Under the pieces are notes generated by a model. That model ran no database searches. It was not told where the DNA came from and saw nothing but the letters and a program-made list of their open reading frames with translations. Shown here piece after piece: positions 34,101-46,100 of a stretch of DNA of 64,000 nt; the stretch's first letter is position 1; every line of letters begins with the position of its first letter. The position numbers were made by a program, and so were the translations under genes. The stretch covers positions 39,772,724 to 39,836,723 of the forward strand of contig OW203763.1 of assembly GCA_934045905.1 (NCBI GenBank), given 5' to 3'. The stretch is from Leuctra nigra. Its lineage: Eukaryota; Arthropoda; Insecta; Plecoptera; Leuctridae.

Positions 34101-37100
34101 GACTGTGGCGACCAAGAAGAATCACTCAATCATATACTATTTAACTGCAAACTACCACATTATACCATGCCACGTCTAGAAATGGAAACGGAACTAAGAA
34201 GATTGAAGATACAGAGTCCCAGCAGCATTGTCAGTCTGTTATCGGTTGAATCCGAGAAGATCAATAGCATCATAATACAATTCCTCAACAAATCCAACAA
34301 AAAAATATAAAAACGAAACTTAGCAATCACCAACACACAATCAATTAACACAACACACAAAACACACAAAATTCACATAACCAAAGCAACTTTCCAGGGT
34401 TCCTGGTTCGTGGGGGAACCCAATGACCCGGTCTGAACGAGTAAAATGTAAAAGCGAAGGTGGGTCGCTAGCGAGTAGATCCTCGTGTCCCAGTACAAAA
34501 ACCTATTCATTTAAACCCAACAGCGCGAACTGAGCTCCCGCTCAACACAACAGCTGGCCGCTATACGAACACGTCCAAGGCCAATGAAAACACGAGAAGA
34601 AGAAGAAGAAGAAGAAGAAATACAGCGTGTAGACCAGGCACTAGGGTGGCAGAAGTCTGATTAAGACTCGTGCCACCCCGGGGTTTTACCCTAGGGTGGT
34701 AGGAAATGTACAAGCTCGTGCCACCCTAGGGTGTAGAAATTTATTAGATTTGGTTTAGATTTGGTGTATAATTAGTGTTATTCCACACCTGTAGGATGAT
34801 TTTAATGATAATAAAGAGAATATTCAGCATGTTTGTAAGTTTTCTCCATTAAATTATGGTTACTTATTATAAAACAGCTGCAATTTATGTGTACGTGTAT
34901 CATAACCTCAATCTTTCAAGCAGCTGTCAAAATAGGGGTTTCGTCATAAATAGTGTTCATCACTGATATAAAAAGTGATTTATTGACAACACTATTATTC
35001 AATATCTGTGATGTCAGATATTTTACGTGCATTCAAAGCCTGTGTAGACTAATATCTTGTAGTACATTTTGCATCCAGGGCAAAAAAGAAAATTATGCAT
35101 ATATATTATCCTGGTTCTTCCTGATATCCCTTATTTTATTTACATATTATATCATTAACAACCACTGGGTAGAATATTTTCCACGTGACATATACCTAAG
35201 TCAACTAAAAATGTCAAGAAATAATGGTTTTGCTGGTAGGGTGGCATAATAGGGTGGCAGGAGTTCGTAGTTTCCATGACCGACTCGTGCCACCCTAGGG
35301 TGCCATATAGGGTGGCAGGAGTGCGTAGGAATTAGGGGTGTTCACGATTACGATTTAATCGAATCGATTAATCGATTATGACTTTCAAAACGATTAATCG
35401 ATTTTAGAAAAAATAATCGAATATCAATTTGTATTTGCCTCCTTGAAAATAGTTGCACATTACATTCTAAAATAATTGCTGCCTTGATTCTGTCAAAATT
35501 TTTCTTTGTGTGTGTAATATTTTAGTGATAAATTCACGTTTGTATACGTATTTTCCCAAGTTTCAGTCTGTATTTCTCTTTAGCATTACCAAGTGATGAT
35601 TGAATGATTTACGGTACATTACTGCGTCTTTGAAGTAAAATGAATGACTTTCCGGACAATTTCATTTCTGAGGTTAATATTGCCGTAAAAGATGATGATG
35701 ACCACCCTGAACATGATTACATTATAGTTATATATCAATACGATTTAATTCGATTATTTAATCGATTTAAATTACGAAAATCGAATTAATAATCGATTTA
35801 AATAAAATAATCGTTGAACACCCCTAGTAGGAATCATGGCCGACTCGTGCCACCCTAGGGTGACGTAGTTCCCATTATCGCCACCAGGTAGCGCTAGTTG
35901 TACGGCTAGGGTGGCTAGAGTCGGGAATGGCTCAGGTCCCGGTCATCCGGGATCCCTGGCAGTAGAATTAGAATCCCGGTCACGTTCCATGACGTCACAA
36001 TCTCAGTAGATAATGTGTATTCATTAGGCTCTTGTTAATGCGTTTTAGCAACGCCACCTCGGTGGTCATGTGGTCAACGCATTGGCTTGCGGTGCCAGGG
36101 GTCGCCGGTTCGATTCTTGCTGGGGTCGCACTTTTTTATTTTGAAGTTTTCATAAGTTTTAATTCTGTCTAACCATAGAGTTATTTTTTTTAAGTTGCCC
36201 AGCTTTAATTTTCGCTAGTTCGAATTTGTCTACCCATAGAGAGTTTTATTCCTTCGTCTGCCCAGTAACACGTATGAGCCTGCCACAGGACTAGCTGTGA
36301 CGTCACGAAGCGTGACCGGGATTCTAATTCTACTGGCAGGGATCCCGGATGACCGGGACCTGAGCCAGACCCGCTAGAGTCACTTCCATTTTATTATTAT
36401 TATTATTTTAAGCCTAGGCCTCAACTGAGCCAGACTCCACCTTGTGATGTTGTAATATAGTAAAGGGAGGAGAGGAAATTGACTCTTGACTGAAGATATC
36501 AAGAGGGCCATCTGACATCCCATCCGATGGATGGTGTGACATTTTCACATTTACGCCACGAGCTTCCACAACCTGTACCATTGAGAGACTGGTAACAGGT
36601 GGAGGGAGGTCGTCACACTAACCCTCAAACACACCCGTCTCCCTGGCCCAACGGCAGCAACCAGAAGGAAAGTGTTGAACAAACACTCATCCAAACGCTG
36701 TGACCTAAACCATGTTACTTAGGGTGCATACCGTATTTGGATCAGAACGCCCAGTTTCCCTATCCTTTTAACATTGTGACGTAATCCCTGGGCGTGACCT
36801 TGAGTCGAATTTAGTCGAATGAATGAAAATACAGGCATCCATGTTGGATCAGAAAGTCCGACCTTTTGAGCTTGGGCATTATGGGTACTGGTTTGAGCTC
36901 GTTTGTTGACGCGGCAAGTTTGATTTAACCCGTAAATCCTATGGTGACGTCAACGCCCAACTGGTTCCTATAATGGACCTCACCCTTAACCTCGGTGATC
37001 TGACGAGAACCGTAGCCGTTGAGTATTGGCGTAATACAAACATAATTTAAAGAACCTTGGCTTCATTTTGAATGGAGAAAAAATAACAACAATACACCAT

Positions 37101-40100
37101 TAAAGTGGTGCATGTGCGAAGGATTTTGCTGCTTGTTGCAGACACTTTTTTGGATAGTAGGTACAATTGGAGACAAAATGGGTTGACCAAATGATTTGAA
37201 ACTTTAATCATGATTAGGGATAAAAGTCAAACTGGTACATTTTTAATTTTTGTTTTGTTAATTAATAATTAGTAATAATTAGGTATAGTTGATTTTTGGT
37301 GAAAAATTGTATATTTTCGTGTCTTGCAGGGTGCTGTAAAAAATTTAATTTTAAAAATGTGCCCAGTGATAATCCTAAGCTTGTCTTTTATCTAATCATG
37401 ATTAAAATTTAAGATCAATTGATTATCGAGTTTGGTCTCCAATCGTATCGGAAATTTCATCGTTTTGCACTGTTTTGTTGAATAACCAGCGCCTAATAAA
37501 CAAGGCACGAAGCAAAAATAAAATATGCTTCTATTATACTTTCAGACTGATCATGTTTAACCCTACAAGTGCCAAGGCTAGAAAGTGTATAGTGCCAGCC
37601 CTATTTAGCAGAAATGTGGACATAATTGGGAAAATTAATTTGAAGATGAAATAATAGGGAAGTCTCTTAGAATGTAGAATGAAATAAATACTTGGATTTT
37701 GAAAAATATACACGTTTCTGATCTCGATGATCAAAAAATTTAATCTGTGGGATAAATACTCTAGTAGCAAAGCTTTAATCGAATCTGAATAAAAAGAGTC
37801 ACTTATCGCGAGCGCAAGAACGACCCAAGGGACAAATGACGTCAAAAACGTGTATTGAATCACATAAACCCAATGTATAATCATGATGAGACCGGTTGCT
37901 GATAACATTGCTGTCTACGTCATAATCGTTCATGTTGTCCAACTCCGTTTTACCAGCCTGAATGTTAGGCGATATTTCAATGCGAGATTTGACAATGAAA
38001 ATGACAAACTAGACAAGGAAAACAAGTGTTGACATTTATCATTTTTCCTCTAGTTTTTATTTTCAATTTAAGAAAAAATGAGGAGACTTCCCTATTGATC
38101 AACAATATTGGGATTGGTTTTAAAAGTTTCAGAAGACTCCAAAGAATTATATGAGTGCATGACATTTTAGTTTTTTTCGAAATATCAATTGATTAAAAAT
38201 ATAATTAATCGTATAAAATTTAATTACATATAAAAAGGTATTTTGCCAAATTATTTGCACAAAATAATCACTAATGACCATGATCGTTTTTATCAAAATA
38301 AATGTAATTTACAATGCTGAGAAATACCAAAAAAATAATCAAACAATTATATGCAATGGAATAAAAGATACGTCGATTTTAGTAGTTGCGCATGCGCAAT
38401 TGCACACATGGTAACAATAGGCGAGAATTCACCACCATCTTTATGAATCATGTTTCACGGCCTTCTAAAGTAATTTTACCGACTGATCCAGCTCAACAAT
38501 TGATCCACTATTGATCAAATAAACAAATCCACCAATAAAATACACTGTGCGCCCTTAAATAAAATTTAGGGCCCCAATTTTACGAAGTGTCGAAAAAATC
38601 GACGTTGGCACTAGAAATACAGTTTCAAGTGTCGAAAAAATCGACGTTGGCACTTGGAGGGTTAAACATCCTATCAAAGTTACACCAACTTATGAAACAA
38701 TTTTTCTCTCTCAATTTACTAAAACAGCGGAGCACTTGTATCACCTTAAGGCGCTGTTAAAGTGTTAATGGAATTATTATCAAAGACCAGTGAAAACAAA
38801 TAACATTATCTAGCCTGAGTGGTAGAGATGTGAACACCGGTAATATTACCCCCATCGTTGGTAACATTGTAACTTTCGGTAATTTTAGAGAAAAAAAAAT
38901 AATGGAAGTGTTCAAATTTTGCCACAGTACACCACAGTGTAAAAAGAGGATGTATAGAGATTTGATTATATTTTTATAAATCAACAAGTTATACTGTAGG
39001 TACCGACATCTAAACATTATCAAATGTAATATTTTCCACGTTGGCTACTTATTTTTTTTAAATTTACTTTCTTTTACATAATATACTACCTAATTATTTT
39101 GAAGGAAGGGTCTTTCAGAGTTCGCTCTTTGATTGCAGGATATTTCACTGCGACTGTAAAAGCATGATGTTTAATTTCGTAATTGTTAATCATGCCCACC
39201 GCGTAGAGAACAGCTATCTTCACACTATTAAATTTAAGGTGAGATCAGATGGGCTTGAGACGTGAAACAGGCTCCAATGCTAAATATGGCCAGGTCTATA
39301 GAGTGGATTGGCTGCGGCTACCAGCCGTTCGCAGCGCTCACTAAGCACCATGGTTGGTGTTAGAAAATCGAACTAATCTGAACTTAAACAACTTGGATAA
39401 CGATCAGATGAAATTAAAAGGGTTGATATCAGTGTAAAAATGTGTTTAGTTTATTGATTGTAATAATTAACATGTAATACAAGCATTTTCACTTACTTAT
39501 TATTCACCAAACAGCAAATAACCTAAAAGATGGCATTTGACAGCTCGCGCCATTGACTATCACTCAAGAAATAAAATGATTGCCTAGATTAGTTCCGGGA
39601 TCGCCACCAGCGAACTTAGCGCTGCGATCGGCTAGGGTGCAGACTGACCAAGGGTCGATTTTATAGCATTTTTTTCTGCGTATTCCACCCGTAGTCCGTA
39701 TTCACGGGAGCCAATGGTAGATCATTGAAGTGTTCACACCGTAAGCTTAATAGTGTGAAGATAGCTGTTCTCTACGCGGTGTCATGCCCATCCCAACATT
39801 TAATGAAAATTTACCTCAACTCGAAGTCTTTATTTAAGCAGAAATAACTAGGAAAACGCTCGGTGTATAACGCGCTAATGAGCGAGCACCCAAACGCGCA
39901 ACATCTCCATCCAACCGGAATATCGTAATGCAAAGAAAACATATACATCCATAGGAATTGAAATACGATCAAAATAAAATTACACGACTTCATTGAAAAT
40001 GAGAAAAGCCATCACTATGATCCATAAAGAAAAACAGATGTAAGTTGCACAGGAAATTAAATGACAATAAAATACCTTCTGGCATTCTATTTAAATATCA

Positions 40101-43100
40101 AATGAGTATACACGTTCTCTACCGATTAGGCTGAAAACTTATAAAATAAGAGAAAATGGTAGGTAGTAGTCTAAATGTCCAGGCAAAATTTGAACTTAAA
40201 GTGGTCCCACTGCTCCAGCCATGGTGCTTAGAATTCGCCGTAATTCATACAAATCTCTGAGGAAATAATGCCTCAAACAACACCATTAAACAATTATATC
40301 TTACCGTGTGCTCCAATTATATGTTTTTAATTGAAGTTCCAATTAAACTATCTCAAAATAATTCATATTTGTAGTGCAATGTTGCCAGATTTATGGTCAA
40401 TTTCACACATTGTACACATTTTCTTTCTTATTTGGCCCGTGTCCCCATATTTTCAAACGGCAGTCTTATTCTAAAAATTATTATCTTTAATTTGAGACTA
40501 TTTTCAATAATTTGTCATTCCTCTTGTGGTTTTAGGAGCAATTTAAGGCCAATTTTCCGGTACGATTTCATGTCTCCCTGTGTTATCTTATGGGGGAAAA
40601 GATGATCTTCAATCAAGAATATCTAATTATTTCATACCGTAAGGGGCAAATATTTTTTGCTAGTTGTATGTAATATGGTTTAATTAATCTTTGGTGTGAA
40701 TTACAGCAAATTCTCATTCCTATGCCGTAACCCTGGAACCCCCTTAATCGCAGCATTTTGATTTTTGACCAATCGTGAGATATTTTCATTTTTACTCCAA
40801 TCGAGGTAAGCTCACAAAAACTATACACGATTAAGGTGCTGCAAGCGCGAGCGATTTTGCTGCTTTTTGTAGACACTTTTTGCGATACGATTGGAGACTA
40901 AATGGGTAGACCAAATTATTTGAAATTTTAATCGTGATTAGATAAAAGACAAACTTAGGGTTATCCCTTGGTACATTTTTAATTTTTTGTTTCGTTATTT
41001 AGTAATAATTAATTGATTTTGGGTGAAAAATGAGCTATTTTCTCGTCTCCCTGGGCGCCGTATAAAATTAAATTTCAAAAATGTACCAAGGGATAACCCT
41101 AAGTTTGTCTTTCATCTAATCATAATTAAAATTTGAGATTAATTGGTTTATGGGTGTGGTCTCCAATCGTATCGCAAATTTCATCGTTTTGCGCTGTTTT
41201 GTTGAATAACCGGCGCCTAATTAACGATGCAATAAGCAAAAATTAAAAAGGGCTATTAATATACAATCAGACTGATCATGTGAACATCCTGTAAAAGTTA
41301 CACTCACTTATGAAACAATTTTTCTCTCTGAAATTTCTAAAACGGCCAAGCGCTAGTATCACCTTAAGCTAGAATGAATTTGTATGTACTATGCAAAAAT
41401 TTTAGTTCGATCGGAAAAGAATGAGACCTCGTTTAATGTTTGGCGTCGGGCCAAACAAACAAACACAAAATACAGAAAGTGTCCAAAAGTGCAAAATGGA
41501 GTCGCTTTTTACGCTCGCTCAATTAAAATCGCTATTGTTAAATTGAGATGTATACCTTGATCCTCAATCAATAAATAGTAAATACACAATACCTATGTAA
41601 ACTATGTAATATGAAAAAATTAATTAATTCACATTCATTAATTTTCTTACGCCATATAATTAAAACTGCGCAGAAAATTCAATATTACCGTGCTCGGTAA
41701 TGTTACCGGTAGTATTACCGGTAATATTACCAATTTCAATGTTACCGGTAACTTTACATCTCTACGAGTGGGTACTTTCCTTCCATTCTGTACCATCTAG
41801 TGGAGGGGTCGCTCCACCCAGCCAAGTCTTACTGTACACTCACAGTCACTCAACATACTGTAAATGCCTATATAAACCGAGGAGCAGACCAAACACTTTT
41901 ACTGTAAGCAACAACATGGCATTTTCGGCCTACTGGATCTCAAAATTGAAAAACTCACATTGTTGCGAAATATCATAATTTCGAGCTATGGCTCACCCCA
42001 CCCCATATACCAAATTTGGGAACAATAGTTTATGCCATTTGTGGGCTAGAGGGCCGTGAAAACAGTGAAATTACACCCCTTTTAAAAGGTATCTGATTAT
42101 TATTATTATTATTAATCTGATATCAGGAAACGTCGCTATCACCGCCACAGCCTGAACGGCTGAACAGATCGGCCTGAAATTTTTACCACATATGCACTTT
42201 TGGCGTCTGAGGTGCCTTTTTATAAAACCAACCGGAAGCCGCCATTTTGAAACCGGAAGTGACGTCATATCTCAAAAACGGCTTGACCGATCGAAATGAA
42301 ACTAGCGTCAAATGATTCAGACGGTCATCTATATGGAATATCAAAAGTTATAGTAGAAATATACTTTCACCGAATCTGGAAATGACGTCATAAAAAAAGA
42401 ATTAGACTTATATCACCTCTTACTACAATAACTACATTATTCAGGAGGCTTATAATGATACAAAACATTTATAGAAATACATTCTATGTGGCAGTTATTT
42501 TAGCCGCCATTTTGAAAACAGTAAGTGACGCCTTAACTCGAAAACGGCTGGACCGATTGGAACGATGCTTTCGCAATTCTTCATGGTATATCACTTTAAA
42601 CTTATGTTTGGCATCAAACACAATTTTTCTCAGTAACCAATTCGGAAATGGCGTATTTTTTTTAAAGGAATTTGTCATTGTTGCTCCGATATTTGTTACA
42701 AGTTGTGTAAATAAACTAAAAAAATAGTGATATCCCCATAAAAAACACTGCGTGTAAAAATACTAGCCAAGTCTCTTCAACTATAAAAAAATAGAAGAAA
42801 TCTAAAAATTCAGCACTGAAAAGTAGTGATATCAAAAATGGGCCAAGTCAAGACTTAATTTTAAAACCAAAATATACTTGGCGCATCGTTTTTAAGGGCA
42901 TTTTAGGTATATTATATATGTTAAGGTACATTTAATTTTTGGCCATGCTTCTTACTATTTCTACGATGCGCCAAGTATATTTTGGTTTTTAAAATTAAGT
43001 CTTGACTTGGCCCATTTTTGATATCACTACTTTTCAGTGCTGAATTTTTAGATTTCTTCTATTTTTTTATAGTTGAAGAGACTTGGCTAGTATTTTTACA

Positions 43101-46100
43101 CGCAGTGTTTTTTATGGGGTATACCTTACGTTCCGTCAACAGTAAGCAAACTCCTTTGCTAGCAGCATATTCAACATCACCATTCATTCTATTCATTCAT
43201 TCTATTCATTTCTATCCATTCATTCTATTCCCTGCTGAAAAATCTGGGCAAGATCTGGGCAAAATTTTTCCACACGGTTGTCGTTCGACTTAAGGATATT
43301 ATGACAGGTCTAGTAGTAACGTTCTGGCTCAGTAGATGGCAGTACATCCGTTTTCGACCGCGAAATATGAACATGACTTTTAAACATGAAAAAGAGGAGA
43401 TTTAGCCCCAGGCTGCGGATTAATAGGGGTAGAGTGGAGTGAGTCGTCTGCCTTATCGCATCAAACATCTATACCTGTCGAGCAATTACGTGACCTTTGC
43501 CAATCAGTAGTAACAACAAACAACATCATTGTGTTGTGACGAATGAAGGAAGGAATGAATGTGTGAAACAAACATGCCTAAGTGTTTTATCGCAACCGTA
43601 ATAATAGATTGTACGCTGTCTTAGAATTAACTTACTATTATTGACGACAGAAAAAATTCATATAGCAATTATGTGTCTACTAAATGAATTAATTAATTAA
43701 TGGGCGAGCGTCTACTTTGGTTTCTTTGGCGTGGTCATATTTTGTGTTTTTATACATTTCACAACTTAAACTTTTATCACAACTTCACTTTTTTATTGGC
43801 ACAGCCGTCAAGAGAGAAGCAATCAACTAGAATTAGCTTACTAATATTGGCAACAGGAAAATGATTTTTTATTGCAAGTGTCTTACAATTAAAATGAATT
43901 GAATATAAAGTATAACTGCTCCCTGAATATTAACATGCCATAATTCACTAACGGGGCAAAATTTAATAAACATTGTGTTTACATGGCGAGAGAATCGTTG
44001 AAGGGGGATTTGGGATGCTGTAGGAGCTTGGTTGCTTTAGGCTGAAAACACACGAGGTGATTTTCAGTCGCTCAGTCGCGGCGACAAAAAGACGCTGCAG
44101 TTAGGTAGCATTGAGTCTTATGGGAGCGAACACACGAGACACGCAAAAGACGCGCGTCTAAAACTCCCCAGGGCGCAAAATCGCGCGACTGAGCGATTAA
44201 AAGTTGCCCCGTGTGTTGCGCCCCTTATGCTTCAAGAGTGCGAGAATATTTCATTGACATCATAATGTACTAAACTTGCTGATATTCCCGAGGAACCTAA
44301 TCGGGAACAATGCTCACGACAAAAATTGAACTGCCGTCCTCAATGAGAAGCGCTTTGCTCAAATTGTCAGGGTACAGGCGCGTAGGAACTACATTTTGAG
44401 TGGGGGGGTCAAAATTATCGGGATCAATGAATGTGAGGAAAAGTAGATGCCGTTACAAGGGGGTCTGGAGGGCCCGCAACCCAAATTGCCCCGCAGGGCC
44501 TTTTTTGAATTTTTGATACAAAAGAATTGAATTTGAAGCTATTTTCGCATACTTTTCAAAGAAATGTACAATGTGTGAAATGCAATATTCTGTGGAAACT
44601 TTAGACAAATGTAATATATTTTGTAGAGAATACCCATTGGCCCCGCAGGGAATTTTTTGGGTTTTTGATACAAAAAATCCACCTTAAAGCTATTTTGGCA
44701 TACTTTTCAAAGAAATTTAAAATGTATGAAATGCAATATTCTGTGGAAACTTTAGACAAATGTAATATAATCTGTAGTTCTATTTGTTTTTATAGAATCC
44801 CCTATGGCCCCGCAGGGAATTTTTTGAGTTTTTGATACAAAAGAATCGAATTTGAAGCTATTTTGGCATCCTTTTCAAAGAAATTAAAAATGTGTGATAT
44901 GCAATATTCTTGGGAAACTTTAGACAAAATGCATTATAATCTGTAAATTTTGTTATTCGATAAAATCCCTAAAGAGAATCGATTATGAATCGATTTTGGA
45001 ATTCCTTTGTATTGTATTTTATTTTATTTTATTATCATCCCGTGGACAAGTACATAATACATGTATGGGTATCGTCAAGTGTTGAGTAAAATGTAAGAAT
45101 GTATGTACAAGTTATGAGAAAACGGTTGCAATAACCAATAAGCAATAAGGAAAATCTGTAAGTACCTATATGTTTTGGTATCATAGTGTAACGTGTAATT
45201 ATTAAATTGTATTCATGAGGATGATCATGTTGGACAAACGAGTTATTGTCTCATTGGATAATACCTCTGTTCAATTAGTTTTGCAAAACTTGGGAAAATT
45301 TTGAGAATTCAACCTCATAATGGAGCAAATCTGTGAATTTTTGGATCTCTTCATCAACATTTTTGTATATCTGGGGGTTATATCTGGGGGTGTCAAGATG
45401 AAAAGTGGGGGGGTCATTGACCCCCACTCCCCCCCCCCCTTCCTACGCGCCTGTCAGGGTATCTTGATAATGAAACAACTCTGCTTTCAGGGCCGGATTA
45501 AACTGTTTGGCGCCCCTAGGCTAATCACCAGATGCCCCCCCCCCAAAAAAAATGGAAACAATTCAACAATGTCTATTTCAATAGCCCTCAACTTGCCCCG
45601 CAGGGCCTCCTTTGGATTTTGAACACTTTTATAATGAATCTTGGAATTTAAATTGATGCTCTTTTCTCTTAAAATCATGTACTTAACGACGCTGTTATCA
45701 CAGAAAGTGCCTAAAATGGGGTATCAAACCCGCGAGGATGAAGGCATTAGAACTGAGAAGGCAACACACGCCCCACATGTATTTTTTTAGAATGTATACA
45801 CTTTTTGATTGAATCTTGAGCGAGGAAATGGCGCCTTTTTATATCCAAGTCATACCATTTGCAAGGGGGGAGATCTCCATATCACCCATATCACCCAAGA
45901 CTTTGCAGTAATTATCTTGACACAAGTTACCATATTTCAGATTACCTACTTTGTATTGATAGTTTGTTTTTGATTTCATATTTTTTACCATAATTTGGCA
46001 TTTATTTGACACTACGGCGCCCCCTGGAAGCTTGCGCCCCTAGGCTATAGCCTAACTAGCCTAATGGGTAATCTGCCCCTGTCTGCTTTGTTGTATGAGC

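Larger units (their letters stand above)
28081..34617 (+). mobile_element. full-length I-clade LINE with 13-bp target duplication
   Basis: The element starts CACTCGTTAGCGG and ends in a GAA microsatellite. AAATACAGCGTGT flanks both sides (28068-28080, 34618-34630). It has a 335-bp 5' UTR, ORF1 with zinc knuckles, and ORF2 with endonuclease, reverse transcriptase and RNase H. An RNase H after the RT and an ILxWNCRS start of ORF2 point to the I group rather than Jockey. It is 6.5 kb, of which 531 bp is a later insertion. Confidence 0.93.
22952..34640. mobile_element. 11.7-kb composite: TIR element swollen by nested insertions
   Basis: The ends at 22952 and 34640 are inverted copies of TGCCTSGTCTACACGCTGTA, matching for about 48 bp if the LINE at 28081-34617 is removed from the right arm. 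CTA is duplicated on both sides (22949-22951, 34641-34643). Joining the flanks recreates the repeat unit GCCACCCTATCACCCTAGGG, which exists intact nearby at 22529-22563 and serves as an empty site. The left end also folds on itself (22957-23021). The contents are a SINE, a foldback element, an LTR-like piece, a palindrome-rich element and a full LINE. Confidence 0.75.
38823..41764. mobile_element. 2.9-kb hAT-like element with nested insertions
   Basis: The ends are inverted TAGAGATGTRAA followed by repeated ACCGGTAATATTACC motifs. GAGTGG occurs at both borders but offset by one base, so the target duplication is imperfect. It contains the MITE at 39197-39781 and the TTAA element at 40835-41363. 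No transposase is recognisable. Confidence 0.7.

Noticed and set aside
37534..37908. 124-codon hydrophobic open frame on the minus strand
   Set aside because: It crosses the end of the piggyBac-like element at 37561 and is AT-rich; hydrophobicity comes from composition.
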